Positions 12,195-23,192 of a DNA stretch of 64,000 bases are shown in pieces; the stretch's first letter is position 1; every line of letters starts with the position of its first letter. Position numbers and translations under genes: made by a program. Under the pieces are notes generated by a model. It searched no databases. It had not been told where the DNA came from and saw only the letters and a list, made by a program, of their open reading frames with translations. The stretch is from Macrocystis pyrifera (Eukaryota; Sar; Phaeophyceae; Laminariales; Laminariaceae), in the NCBI GenBank assembly GCA_031763025.1, contig JASSKH010000025.1:1-64000 (forward strand). Reading direction: 5' to 3'.

Positions 12195-12760
12195 AGCCGA
12201 CGCATGGAAAGCATCAGAGTGCTTTTCCCGGTCAGCGTCGCATGATAAAAAACCCTGACGATGTTTTTTTTTTTCTCATTATTGCGGTTCACAGCAGAAA
12301 CATACAAGGCTTGCGGTACCATGGAAGGTGAAAACGTAACACTTTGACGCTGACTACTCTTCTCGACTCTGCTTGTTGTTTCTACCGTGTGTCCTACTCC
12401 ATGCTGTACTGCTGAGACACTCGGAACCTGCTGCTTATTCAATAAGTATGTTACAGTATTCGACTGGTTGCCTGCATGTACGTGTTGTGCACAGGTGTTC
12501 GCCAGAGGGGTGGCTCTCGTTTTGCGGCCACTTTTATCCCTCCTCTTATCACTAGGTCTACCGACGCTGGCTACGGTTACGCTAGCTGCTTGCGCTATCG
12601 TTTGCACCGCGAGCTCGGTGGTCCTAGCTAACCTACTCCCCGAACCAGTTTGAGGAAACCGGCGCGGGTCTCCTCGTTTATCTTTCTTACTGATTACCCA
12701 CCCCCCATGCGCCTTCTCCTCATGCGCCGGGCGCGAGTGGGAGGTTCGATGCCGGCACAT
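12191..12760 (-). pseudogene. C-terminal Gag extension in shifted frame (minus strand)
   Basis: About 190 codons in a frame different from the main Gag, starting where Gag would be expected to carry its zinc knuckle. The segment is basic and Ser/Thr-rich. A Cys/His cluster at the start (about 12755-12700) is too degenerate to call a CCHC knuckle. It is probably the Gag tail reached by a frameshift, but an unrelated open frame cannot be excluded. Confidence 0.5.
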
Positions 12761-14460
12761 AGGGTAGTCGCGTGACGGGACTTAGAGCGGTCTACGCTCA
12801 CCGACCTGCCGCGCTTTTCGGCCGAGCCGCGGGTGTCCTTTGCAAAGGTGACCCGTTGGGCTCGCCCTCGCCCTGCTGTCAAGTTAGACACGATTGCTTT
12901 CTCGATGTTTGCCATCGAGGTAATCAACTGTCGATCAGGTCCAGGGGAGGCACCGGTGACAGCGGATGCGTACGTGGTCGGAGGTGGGGTGGGGGTTCCG
13001 CGTAAGGCGTTCGTCTCGTGTTTTTTAGCCCGAGTACGAGATGCTTGGTATGTGAGGGAGGGGTCTTCACGGATGAGTTCAACTCGTATCGGGGGAATCA
13101 AGCCGTTTTTGAAGGTAGCCATCTGTGAGGTTTGCCACGCGTGCTTGTACGGCGAGACGTTCGGGGGAGCGGTGCGTTTGGCTTCAGCCAAGAGTCGTGC
13201 ATAAGCTTGAGTTACTCTCAGTCCGTAAGAGTCGACAGATTCACTACTCCCTTGCTTGAGGTTAGCGATGGTGCGAGCGAGCAAGACGATGCGGTTGACT
13301 GGGCTGAACAAATTTGTGAAGGCGTTGGCCCAGTCACGGTAAGAGCGGGGGGCTCGGATTTCGAGAGCGTCCTCATCATTGGTTAGTTCGGCCAGTTCTT
13401 TGTCGGTTCGCCACTCTAAGGTCTCGCATTGCAGCTGCTGCATGGTGGTGGCTGCTTCACCGCTGACTAGGAGGGGGAGGTACTTGACTGCGTGGTGGTC
13501 TATAGTTGCGTCCGGCTTATTGTCAGGTGAGTGTAAGCGGATGCGAGAGCGGAAGAGTGCCATGATTTCGGGCACGTCTTCCGAGGGTGATCCGACCACT
13601 TTCAGTGAAGGCGGAAGGTCTGTCTTTTTGATGGAAAACTTTCCGTGATCAATCGGCTGGGTCGAGATTCTAGTTGACTGGCTATTACTAGTCTCTTCAC
13701 TTACAGCAGAGGGTGTACGTGCTGGTTGCGTCACGAAGGTGGTGACAGGTGGGGCTACAGCAGAGGATGTACGTACTGGTTGCTGCGAGGGAGCGTTGGC
13801 GGGTGGGGACACAGCAGAGGATGTACGTGCTGCTTGCGCTACAGCAGAGGGTGTACGTGCTGCGGGCAAGGGCTGACTGGATGGGTCAGGGGGGGAGTGG
13901 CTGCTGCTATCAGAACTGCTCGACCGCTGAATCGGGGTGGCCGCGTCAGTTTGTGTGGTTGCGGCCCCGGCGAAAGCTTCATCGAGATTCTGTGTGGGCA
14001 ATACCGAGACTCCTCTCACCTCTCCCATCTGGGCAGCTGTAGGTCCGTCCACGGAGCGTGCGTTCGTCGGCATGACCAGTTGCAGCACCCAGGCTGGCGG
14101 AGTGGTGCCGTTTAACATGCAGCGTCGAAGGCACGCTGCTGTTTTCAGGCGAACGGGATCACCGGGGGGATAGGGGCTCGGTCCCGCCAGAACGTCCTCC
14201 GCCAGGCCGGAGGCTGAGGCGGTCTCCTCGGTGGGTTGTTGTTGGTCACTGCCGGGGTCGCTAGACTCCTCGTCGTCGGGGCTGGGGCTGGGCTCCTCGG
14301 CTGCAGGCTCCTCGGCTGCAGGCTCCGGTGCGGCAAGGTCCTCGTCGGCGGACGCCAGATCGTCGTAGAAATTGGCTCCCGTGTCTCTGATGGAGACCGC
14401 CTCGGCCGCCAGGCGTGTCTTCGTCCGCTGCTTCTTCGATCGACCTCCTGAGCGTGGCAT
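12694..14460 (-). CDS. Gypsy Gag polyprotein (minus strand)
   Basis: The ATG at 14460 follows a candidate primer site and gives about 588 residues. The N-terminal third is acidic and Pro/Ser-rich. It includes a short repeat family, RTPSAV/RTSSAV, occurring about five times between 13870 and 13690. The C-terminal half has the helical Retrotrans_gag core (YRDWANAFTNLF at about 13340, ESVDSYGLRVTQAYARLL at about 13260, KHAWQTSQMATFKNGL). The last residues run out of register into a basic tail, and the likely true C-terminus lies in the frame of 12760-12191. The particle-forming role is inferred from the family. Confidence 0.85.
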   Translation of the reverse strand: MPRSGGRSKKQRTKTRLAAEAVSIRDTGANFYDDLASADEDLAAPEPAAEEPAAEEPSPSPDDEESSDPGSDQQQPTEETASASGLAEDVLAGPSPYPPGDPVRLKTAACLRRCMLNGTTPPAWVLQLVMPTNARSVDGPTAAQMGEVRGVSVLPTQNLDEAFAGAATTQTDAATPIQRSSSSDSSSHSPPDPSSQPLPAARTPSAVAQAARTSSAVSPPANAPSQQPVRTSSAVAPPVTTFVTQPARTPSAVSEETSNSQSTRISTQPIDHGKFSIKKTDLPPSLKVVGSPSEDVPEIMALFRSRIRLHSPDNKPDATIDHHAVKYLPLLVSGEAATTMQQLQCETLEWRTDKELAELTNDEDALEIRAPRSYRDWANAFTNLFSPVNRIVLLARTIANLKQGSSESVDSYGLRVTQAYARLLAEAKRTAPPNVSPYKHAWQTSQMATFKNGLIPPIRVELIREDPSLTYQASRTRAKKHETNALRGTPTPPPTTYASAVTGASPGPDRQLITSMANIEKAIVSNLTAGRGRAQRVTFAKDTRGSAEKRGRSVSVDRSKSRHATTLCAGIEPPTRARRMRRRRMGGG

Positions 14461-14474
14461 GTTCAAAAACCCAA

Positions 14475-14485
14475 GGTGGTCACCA
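14475..14485 (-). promoter_or_regulatory. Candidate primer-binding site of the minus-strand gypsy element
   Basis: On the minus strand TGGTGACCACC lies one base after a stretch ending ACATTACA, the expected LTR end. It starts with TGG, complementary to a tRNA CCA end. It sits just before the Gag ATG. The tRNA is not identified. Confidence 0.55.
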
Positions 14486-14878
14486 ATGTAATGTAGTACC
14501 TGTGCTAGTCGTTCGTACCGAGGTCGTCGCGCAGAAGTCGCCGTGATGAGGTCGCGGAGCGAGGGTCCCTTGTAGCCGTCGTTACGGCCGACGTAAGCCG
14601 AGCAAAGTTCTTCGTTGATATTTAACAAGGAGATGCTAGAGCTAGTCTGACTCGGTGGGGGACCTTTTTGGTTACCCCAGAGTCTGCGGCGGATTACGTA
14701 TCTCCCGATAGCTTATCTCACGAGGACGGGTCTACACCGTCAATGACGTGAGACCGCTCGTGACCCGAGATTTGATATTGCTTGACCGGTGACGTGTCCT
14801 TCGCGCGTGCGTATTACGAGATCTACGATATCTCCGACCCTGGCTTCAACATTGCCTTCTGACAAAATAGCATAGATG

Positions 14879-15170
14879 TGTTATGGCATCCCCTCTCCTC
14901 TGTTGCGGCGTTATGTCCCCTCTCCCCTGTTGCGGCATTATGGTTTGTAGCAATCGTCCCCTCATCATACATGGCAGGCGTTGTCGCCTGCTTTTTTCTG
15001 ATGAGCGCCTCGCCCCTTCGTTCAGAAGACATCTGGCCAGGCAAACCGCAACTAATACAAGAGTTTATACCATCCTCAAGCACCTCGTGTGAGTGACCAG
15101 AGCAGAGCCAAAGGCGTCAACCTGCTAGTAGTAGTCGGTCCCTAGGTCCATACTGCCTCTACACTTAGCA
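14879..15170 (+). repeat. 5' LTR of the giant gypsy element
   Basis: Nearly identical to 33754-34041 over its full length. Ends are TGTTA and TAGCA. It contains a tandem of two C/T-rich units around CCCCTCTCC and a short inverted repeat, CAGGCGTTGTCGCCTG, near 14970. Confidence 0.9.
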
Positions 15171-15171
15171 C

Positions 15172-15184
15172 TGGCGTCGTCGAC
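15172..15184 (+). promoter_or_regulatory. Candidate primer-binding site, giant element
   Basis: TGGCGTCGTCGAC starts one base after the 5' LTR. The same core appears after the LTR of the second large element (TGACGTCGTCGC, 39735-39746) and after the antisense LTR fragment (TGGCGTCGACGGC on the minus strand, 30466-30454). The tRNA is not identified. Confidence 0.7.
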
Positions 15185-16324
15185 TAGACGCTTTTGGTAT
15201 CTCTCTGATTTTTTTTTTTTCCCCGCCAACAATCTGGCTCTTCGCTCTTGTAGTCTGTTTTTTCGGCTTCTTGCTGTTTATTTGATGTCTTCTCCTTTTG
15301 GCGATTGCGTTCGAGAGTATGATATCCGCCGCTTCCCCAGCGCGTCGCGCGGTGAGACTGATGCAACAGCCGCTATAGGTTCACGCGCTGTTCGTCCGCG
15401 CGACGCAGGGGATTTTTTTCGTATTATCGCGGTCTGCCAGTTTTTTTGCTTGTTGACAACTCGAGCACCTGTGTCACTGCTACTAATTTTTGCCGTGCCA
15501 CAGCCCCTCTGTCACTGCTTGCAACAGGTAGACCCCCGTTCCTTTCGCCCATGCTTGTCGCTGATTCGACTCTGCAGCCCGCTGCCAGACCGGACACAGC
15601 GACAAGCGCGCTGGCCCCAGAACGGCACTCCGGGCAGCCGGTTCCGTTCTGGACGCAGAAGGATAGTCGGTCTCCGGGCAGCCGGTTCCGTTCTGGGCGC
15701 AGAAGGACAATCGGTCGAGCCTCTCTCGGGTGTATGATGTCCGTCACGCTAAAAATCCGAGTAATTGTTTTCGTGATCGGCTCGGCCCCCCCCTCCTGCC
15801 TTCCATGCCCTGCATGCAGCGCCCTTTATTTTTAGTATGAACACGGATAGTTTCGATGCGTGTTTATATGTTAGTGAGGTGGGACCCGAGGACATTTGGT
15901 CCTCGTGCTCACCTCTCCCTCTGCTCATGGCACCCGAGCCCGGCACAGTCGTTCCCCCTGTAACTTGGCCCTCGTACCCGCTTACAGACAAGACGCGCTG
16001 CCGCGCTTTAGCAGTCACACAACATGCATCCCTCGGGCGACTGCTTGTCGCCTGACTCGTCTCACATCGACCGTTCCGTTCGTTGTGAGGCTGATGCAAG
16101 ATTCCCTGAACCTTCGTCCGCGCGAGATGTACGACGTGCCCGACGCGCAGCCCGTGCGTCAGCACCAGCTCCGCCTACTAGCAGATTTTTTTTTGTTGTG
16201 CCTGAAGAACAACTTGATTTCACTATGCCCTCGTATGGTGACATTTCGGTTGCGCGAATTAGCAGTAATAATAGTGGAGTTGTTGATCCTGCTCTAGACG
16301 TCCAGCAAGCCACCGTTGTGCCGC

Positions 16325-16850
16325 CGTATAAATAGCAGTGATTATTTTCATGCCACAGCAGACAACGATATTTTTGATGCAGCAGCAGGACTTTCAGCTT
16401 TTATTCCTGTGATCCTCCGTGCAGTCGTTTTCATATTGCACCAAGTATCGATTTGTTTAGTACCGTTTCCCCTGCACGACACGTCCGTCAACCCGCAGAC
16501 GTGCCGTCGTACAGCAGTGATTTTTTTCATGCCACAACGGACAGCGATATTTTTGGTATGGCAACAGGACTCTCAGCTTTTACTCCTGACCCACCGTCCA
16601 GTCATTTTCGTGTTACACCGGATATCGATTTTTTTAGTGCAGTTTTTCCTGCATTACACGTCAATCAAACCGCAGACGTGCCGTCATACAGCAGTGATTA
16701 TTTTCATGCAACAGCAGACAGCGACATTTTTGGTACGGCAGCGGGACTCTCAGCTTTTATTCCTGACCCGCCGTGCTGTCATTTTCATGTTGCACAGAGT
16801 ACTGATTTTTTTGTTGCACTGAGTACAGATTTTTTTGTTACTACCGGCGG
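16325..16850 (+). repeat. Tandem array, about 177-bp unit, three copies
   Basis: Units start near 16333, 16510 and 16688 with the block TACAGCAGTGATT.TTTTCATGC. In the plus strand each unit encodes about 59 residues with DVPSYSSDYFHAT, DSDIFG, GLSAF(I/T)PDP and DFFSAVFPALHV. A weakly similar plus-strand repeat occurs in the truncated relative (35236-35770: DFSIAPVLPAAV, SFHAAVRG). This points to a protein-coding origin on this strand. The last copy decays into a short duplicated STDFFV block. Confidence 0.8.
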
Positions 16851-17439
16851 TCGAAGGGAGCGTATAAACCGGTCGGGTTCCTTGTTTGTGCCTAGCGCCG
16901 GGTCCGGGCCGTACGTGCCGATAGCAGCGTACAACAACAACGTTCGATTCGAGGTAGCGACTACGTACGAGTCTGCAGTTCATCGTTTTTTTTTTTTTCG
17001 CGTCCCGAGCGTTTGCCAGCGTCCAGCGAGCACGGCCTCTTGATGTCCCTCGCTGACGTACGCGCGCATTTTACCCCGCTGCGTTCTATCCGTGACGGTT
17101 GGGATCTGCCATACGTATCCCTGCTCGACCGGGAGCACGACAATCTGGGGAGTTCCAGTGTGCCGACCATATTATTTTCACCCGCACAAGTGCCTTCCTC
17201 ATCCATTGCGACCATAGATTTATCAAGTGACATTGGTTCAAATTCGACGCGCGGCGATTTTCCTGCGGTTGATTGGTTGGTTTCACCTACACGTATTCCC
17301 CTTTTTCAAGCCGCCCCCCCCCCCTCCCGACTGTCGTTCGCATATTCCCTGCTCACCGGGTATTTACGACCACAGTACTGGCGTGCAATTTTTCCGAAGA
17401 CGGCATATCCGCCTTCGGTCTGCCACCCACTGTTTGCGA

Positions 17440-18290
17440 CTTGAATATACCTCGCTCGCAAGAGCTTGGCAATTCTCTTCTACAACAGAATCCGTCACTC
17501 CTCGTGTTACTCGAGTGAGACGTCGACTCTTCAACCACGGTTTGCAATTTGAATCTGCCTCGCTCGAAAAATCTTTGCGATTCTCTTCGGCGACGAACCA
17601 CGGTGTGCGAATTGAATCTGCCTCGCTCGGGAGAGCTTGGCCATTCTCTTCGGCAACGGCATCCGTCACTTCTCGTATTATTCGAGAGAGACGTCGACTC
17701 TTCAACCACGGTTTGCGATTAGAATCTGCCTCGCTCGAAAGAGCTTTGTGATTCTCTTCGGCGACACACCACGGTTTGCGAATTGAATCTGCCTCGCTCG
17801 GGAGAGCTTGGTCATTCTCTTCTGCGACGGGATTCATCACTTCTCGTATTATTCGAGAGAGACGTCGACTCTTCAACCATGGTTTGCGATTTGAATCTGC
17901 TTCGCTCGAAGGAGCTTTGTCATTCTTTTCGGCGATGAACCACGGTTTCCGAATTGAATCTGCCTCGCTCGGAAGAGCTTGGGTATTCTCTTCCGCGCCG
18001 GAATCCGTCACTTCTTGAGAGAGACGTTTCGATTCATCAACCACGGTTTGCGACTTGAATCTGCCTCGCTCGAAAGAGCTTTGTCATTCTTTTCGGCGAC
18101 AAACCACGGTTTCCGAATTGAATCTGCCTCGCTCGGAAGAGCTTGGATATTCTCTTCCGCGCCGGAATCCGTCACTCCTTGAGAGAGACGTCGATTCATC
18201 AACCACGGTTTGCGCTTTGAATCTACCCCGCTCGGAAGAGTCGGGTGATTCTCTTTTGCGGCGACCCTCGATTTGCGCTTGGATTATACC
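17440..18290 (+). repeat. Tandem array, about 165-171-bp unit, five copies
   Basis: The marker GACGTCGA(C/T)TC followed by TTCAACCACGG or ATCAACCACGG recurs near 17521, 17692, 17863, 18026 and 18188. Each unit is itself made of two or three related sub-units containing GAATCTGCCTCGCTCG. Plus-strand reading gives repeats of DLNLPRS(K/E)EL and ERDVDSSTTVC; minus-strand reading gives a 226-codon open frame (18044 to 17364) with SEADSIRKPW repeats. Which strand, if either, is translated is not decided by the sequence. Confidence 0.85.
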
Positions 18291-18509
18291 CCCCCTAGTA
18301 GGGCCTGGTATGTCCATTTTGCCGTCAACCATTATTTGCGATTCGCATATACCCCCTCCAGTAGGGCACGGTACTTCCTTTTTGCAGCCACCCTTTGTTT
18401 GCGATTTGAATATACCCCCCCTAGTTGGGCATGGTATTTCCTTTCTGCTGCGGAATCTGTCCCTCCCCGTTTTTTTCGAGAGAGAGACGTCGATTCACTA
18501 CCCACGGAT

Positions 18510-18760
18510 TTTCACTAGGTGATTTTTCCGTGGATGATATTCCACTGGGTGATTTTCCATTGCGTAATTTTTCCGTGGATGCTTTTCCACTGGGTGATTT
18601 TCCACTGGGCAACTTTTCCGTGGATGATTTTCCACTGGGTGATCTTCCACTGGGTGATTTCTCCGTCGATGATTTTTTCGTGGATGATTTTCTACTGGGT
18701 GATTTCACACTGGGCGATTTTTTTGGGGATGATTTTCTAGTGGGTGATTCCCCAGTTAGG
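18510..18760 (+). repeat. Short-period tandem array, about 21/42-bp unit
   Basis: Alternating GTGGATGATTTTCCA and CTGGGTGATTTTCCA units are repeated about a dozen times. The plus strand encodes (S/P)(V/L)(D/G)DF repeats such as FSVDDFPLGDFPLGD; the minus strand encodes Lys/Ser-rich KSPSGKSSTEK repeats. Copies are contiguous with no unique spacers, so this is not a CRISPR. Confidence 0.9.
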
Positions 18761-19071
18761 GATACCCACCATTTTTTTTCGCACAATGCACATTTTGTTT
18801 TGAGCGGAACCGCACCTTTGAGGTCCCCTCAAGTCGTGCCTCCAGTTTCTCGATGCCCTGCTACTCCGCTCGTATATTCTTATACGACGTCGCGGCCGCA
18901 GCACACCCTCTTACTTCGGACGTCGTCGCCGATTCGGACGGTTATTGCCATACTTTCATTTTTTTGACGCAATACGCTCGTACTGACAACAATCTCGTCC
19001 CTTCTCTACCTCTTGCGGCTGCGTGCTTGGTCCCGTTCTGCTGTGCCTCTCAGGACGCCGAACCACCTGCC

Positions 19072-21694
19072 ATGGCGGAACCAAGCCAGGAACCGGACTT
19101 CGACCTGCGCGCCGAAGACGAGTCACTGCCTGATGTCACATCGGCACCAGTTCCAGCCGTAGACAACCCTCCCGCGCCATCTCGAACAACGGCGGGGAAC
19201 TCCACGGCTCCATCAAGGACTACGGCAGGCGGCACCCTGGACCAGTCTGGTCTGCAGCCCATCCCAATCATCTTCAAAGCCTCCATGCCCCGGGAAACCT
19301 GGGCCGAGCTCCCGCTCCACGTGCGGGACAACTTCGTCGCCAGCGAGACAGCAACTCGGCGAGCCTGTAAGGCCGCCGACGCTGCGGACGCTGCCGTCGA
19401 AAAGGCGGCCGAGGACAAGGTTTCGCGGCAAAGTGGAAGCCGCCTCGGCTACCGACGACGAATGTCGATCCGCTGTCGAGTCCTCCGCGGTCAAGGTCGC
19501 TCGCCTTCACAAGCAACTCGACGCTGCTGAGCGCGAGCACGCGTCCAACATCTACGCTCGGGAGAAATCCCGCAAGGCCAAGGCGGCGAGGCACTGGAGC
19601 GCCTGCGCTCCAATAAGCCCTCGCCACCGCTTGCGCTCCCCTCGCCCGGCATCCCGGCTTGCCCCTTCGTCTAAACGCCGACGGCCTTCGACTTTGCCTT
19701 TGTCCACCTGCCGATTTCGACCATCGCCAGGCACACGCAGACCGCGTTTCGCCCGGAGCACGCGAAGGTGGTGTACACCGCGGGGCGCGCACTGCTGGCG
19801 TTTATGGACACATTCCCCACGGGGACCCTGAACATGGTCCTATTGAACCCCGACGGTTCGTTGCCGACGGCAGCCATCAATGCGGCCTGCGACCTCCTGT
19901 TCGCCCTGCGCAAGGCGCACCAACACTCGGTTCGCACCCCCACCTGGCCGGACGGCGCTCTCCCTGCCACCGACCGCGCCATGGCCCGCAAAACGCGCGG
20001 CGATCCCAACGATCGACGCGGCCGCAGCGGTGGCGCCTCCTCCTCTCGCGGTCCCTCTTCGCAGCGCCTCGTCTTCATCGGGATCTAAGTCGCGTAAATT
20101 GGGCAAGGGCCCTCGCCAGCGCCCGACCCCTGCCACAGCTGGCACCAACACCTCTGACCCGGACGTCACCCAGCTGAAAACCCCCAGGCAAGTAGTTCCT
20201 TCCCTTCTCGATGTTTCTTCCGGTGCCGGCCTCCACCAACTATCACGTGGTGAACCAGCTACCGACGACCGCGCGCTCCCGTTGTCCTCGACGACAGCGC
20301 ACGTGCGTCAAGCCACCGTCAAAGCTATCGTAGCAGAGAGTGACGCGACCCACGATGCTGCCGTAAAGCGTGCTTATGCCAACATCAACGTCCACAAAAT
20401 TGGAAGTATCACACTGTGTGTCGTTTCACGCAGCTTTCGACAAAACAGACGCGGCCCACCAGTTGACACGTAGTGTTAAACTCGCAGCATCAGACATTCT
20501 AGTACGATGTGACGACAAATGTTTTGACGGGGTAGACTCCCAGTCGTGGGTCCCCGGGTGGGAACTCCCGCTTCGCAAATGCGTTCAGAGAGCCATCACA
20601 CCCGACAAACCTTTGACCTTCGACCTCACCAACACTTTCGACGATTTTTTCCGGCAGGTGACACAGAGTCTTCTGAAAGGAGCCAGCGGGCCGGACGCCT
20701 TCAAGCTGCTACTTCACCTCATCAGCGCCCACTTCGATCATGGCGACCGAAGTGCGGCCATGGCCAAGCTCCATTCGTTTGGGGTGGCCACCGAGACGCC
20801 TTTCGCGGACTATTCTCGGGCTTTTCGCTTGTTGATAGCATCCATTACGGACAGTGGCCAGGTCTTGGCCCCAGGCGTTGAGGTTGTGCTAGAGGTTGTT
20901 CGTAACAGCGTAGGCGAACAGTACCCGAGCCTCATGCCGGTTTTGTACCCGGGAGATTTAGCGACAGCGTCGAAGCCTTTTGGGTCTATCGACGACATGT
21001 GGTTGGCGTTTAGTGGACTTTCTACTAATAAGACTCCCGCCATCAACGGCGAAAAACATTTTATGCTTGCACCCCTCGCGGGTCTTTCTTTGCACTCGCA
21101 TGCAAGCGGTCGCACCCAAAGCCGATCGGCCGCGCCGCAGCCTTTTAAAGGCTCATCGGGGTCATCCCGCAACCCAATCGTGATGAATGTCGCAGCGTCA
21201 GCTCGTTCCCCTGATCCATTTTTTTGTCATCCGCGGCTGAATGGCCTGCGAATTCGACTGCTTGGGACGAGGTATTTCAAGTATCCGAATCTTTCTCAAC
21301 AAATGACATTCCATTATGGACGCCCTTTACCAGTCCCATAGAAAGACGCCAAGTTTTTAGGGAGATCAAAGGCCACTGTCTCAACTGCCATGGCACGGAT
21401 CATTCATTTAAGACCTGCACTGCCCCCTTCACCAAATTTAGCCACTGTCTTAACCCCGAGCTAGGCCAACTTGGTGATAACGACGAAATCTACCGCCGTT
21501 GGCAGCGCCGCATGCGGTCACACCGCCGTCCTACCCACGTTGGCGGCGAAATCACACGCTCGTCGCCTTCGTCGCATCGCAACAAAAGCTCGTCTCGTCG
21601 CTACGGAAACAACCGCCGTAACGACCACGGGCACTCCAACTCTGGTCTGTCTCGTCACGGTGGCGCACAACAAGGTAATGTTGGGGGCTCCTAA
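19072..21694 (+). pseudogene. Gag of the giant element, frameshifted in several places
   Basis: An ATG at 19072 (in GCCATGGCG) opens Gag. The first part is acidic and Pro-rich with a duplicated SRTTAG motif, then runs into an Ala-rich helix (KAADAADAAVEKAAEDK). The coding frame then changes near 19430, 19600, 20050, 20400 and 21230. Recognisable later parts are a helical capsid-like core (about 20480-21080: DDFFRQVTQSLLKGASGPDA, HFDHGDRSAAMAKLHSFGV) and a CCHC zinc knuckle (21377-21418). After it comes a basic Ser/Arg/Asn-rich tail containing YRRWQRRM, which the second large element also has. So many breaks mean no functional Gag from this copy. Confidence 0.82.
21377..21418 (+). other. CCHC zinc knuckle in Gag
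   Basis: CLNCHGTDHSFKTC matches C-x2-C-x4-H-x4-C, the nucleic-acid-binding knuckle of retroviral-type nucleocapsids. It sits about 90 residues before the end of this Gag frame. No equivalent is found in the Gag of the element at 39287-52275. Confidence 0.9.
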
Positions 21695-21868
21695 AGCGGT
21701 GGCCAATCGGCTACTTCGCTGACGGTTTTCCAACCCCAACACGGCGTTCCCCCGGGGCCTTCCTCCGGCCCTCAGACCCCGGGTATGCGCTACGGATCTG
21801 CTGGTGACTCTAACCCCAATGGACGTCACCCAGGGACCTTCCGCTCCAATTGACTGACCAACGGCGGT

Positions 21869-23192
21869 GTGTTTGACCTTCCCATCCCGCCGATAGTACT
21901 CACGGGAAGCACGTCTGACCCAGACACTGACCATCGCCCCCCCGGCGATAGCGTTGCCCCTTCACCGCCGGCACCAGGTATGCGTACCGCCCCTGATGTC
22001 TGCGAAGACGGCCGCCTCCCAGCCGCCGTAGGCTCTTCCCCGCCAGTACCAGGCATGCTTGTCGCTCATGTTTCTGGCGAAGACGACGGTATGATTGCCG
22101 CCGTAGCCTCCCCACCGCGAGCACCAGGAGTGCTCGGCACTCCTGATTCCCGCGTGAACGACACTAGTCGTCATTTTTTCGCGTGCGTCTTCCCCGACTT
22201 CATCTTTTGAGGCAAACACCATGTCCAGAAGTGACTCCCAGGATGTGAGGGTCGCCTTGAGGTGTGGGTACGGGAACCCAGGCCCCTCGAGAACAACACG
22301 GGCGCTCCGCTCGAGGTCCTCACGCAAGACCAGTCGGAATCTCCCTCTGCGCACTATTATCGAAGACGATCGGAGTGTAGTCGGCTTCGATTTTCATCCT
22401 GACCAGAACACAACGGAAGATTATTCTTTGAGCCACGGCGTTTCGCCGGTGGTCACTGAGCTGGTGGAGAACACGTGTCCCCGACAGGACGACACATGTC
22501 CCCCACAGGGCTTAAACGCAGCTACGCCCTCGGCGCCAAAATGCGCCCCTTCTTAGCCAGACGAGATACGACGAGGTGATCTGAGAGAACAGACCCCGCG
22601 TGCCGCCCGGGCCGTGCTGACAACACCATTTGCTGTGGACGCACTTCAAGTGCCTCCCACCTACATGGCGGATGTCTCGCCCACCCGGTCAAGGTGGACC
22701 GGTCGGGAGCCCCCTGCGCCTCCCCGAAATGTCTCGGGGACGGTAGACACGACCGGTCCAGGCGAATGCGCCTCCCACCCCGGCCTCGATAACGAGGCCC
22801 TGGCAAGGCAAGAAGCAGGTTGGGACCCGTCCCCCAAAGAGAGAGAGACCCCCAACTGCTTTGCAGGGGATGTGTCTGACACACCCCCCGCTCCTTCTCG
22901 CGCGACGGTGAATACCGCCGCGTTCGATCCTACCCAAGAGTCCGCACGCGTGACATCGTGTTCTTCTGGCAGCCCTCCTCATGCTTCTCGCAATGGACGC
23001 CTTCCCGTTATACGGTCGAAAGCATATCTTATTCCTGCGGTGAACAGTTCTTCGCCGCTGAAAAGAGCCGCCTCTTCGGAGACCACCAGACCCTACAACA
23101 CATCATGCGCGTGTCTGACCCCCGCCTGCACAAGCAATACGGACGCGAAGTCCGTAACTTCGATCTCGCCGTGTGGGAACGCGAGCGAGTAA
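21869..23192 (+). pseudogene. Proline-rich Gag-Pol linker of the giant element
   Basis: Disordered Pro/Ser/Thr/Asp-rich sequence spread over several frames (21869-22210, 22221-22556 and 22614-23192). The first part contains three copies of a 25-26-residue unit based on PP.APGM or PPVPGM (about 21963-22140). The motif VALRCG (about 22252) is echoed by VIALRCG in the linker of the second element (about 44580), so the linkers are homologous. The last frame overlaps the NADAR frame from 22880 onward in the -1 register. No enzymatic domain is seen. Confidence 0.6.

Larger units (their letters stand above)
9780..14488 (-). mobile_element. Truncated Ty3/gypsy element, minus strand
   Basis: Reads right to left as primer site, Gag, protease, reverse transcriptase, RNase H, and then ends without any integrase near 9780. 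It differs from the two large elements in the window: its Gag, DTA protease and YMDD RT are only distantly similar, and it has no NADAR domain. Several frameshifts split every gene. A 3' LTR is not visible. The sequence upstream of Gag (14489-14878) probably includes LTR, and the giant element begins at 14879, so that element may have inserted into this one's LTR. Confidence 0.88.
15185..19071 (+). other. Long leader of the giant element, rich in tandem arrays
   Basis: This 3.9-kb region lies between the primer site and Gag. It holds at least three separate tandem arrays (listed individually) and T-rich unique sequence, including a duplicated segment near 15600-15720 built on CAGCCGGTTCCGTTCTG. 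Plus-strand frames through the arrays encode repetitive Asp/Phe/Ser/Pro-rich segments, but stops and frame changes prevent a single ORF. Minus-strand frames are also open for long stretches. I see no promoter or RNA gene. Confidence 0.7.

Noticed and set aside
15282..15737. 151-codon plus-strand frame early in the giant element's leader
   Set aside because: Composition looks random, minus-strand frames in the same place are equally open, and it lies across a locally duplicated GC-rich segment.
18510..18760. Possible CRISPR array
   Set aside because: Repeats are contiguous and degenerate with no unique spacers, and the sequence is eukaryotic.
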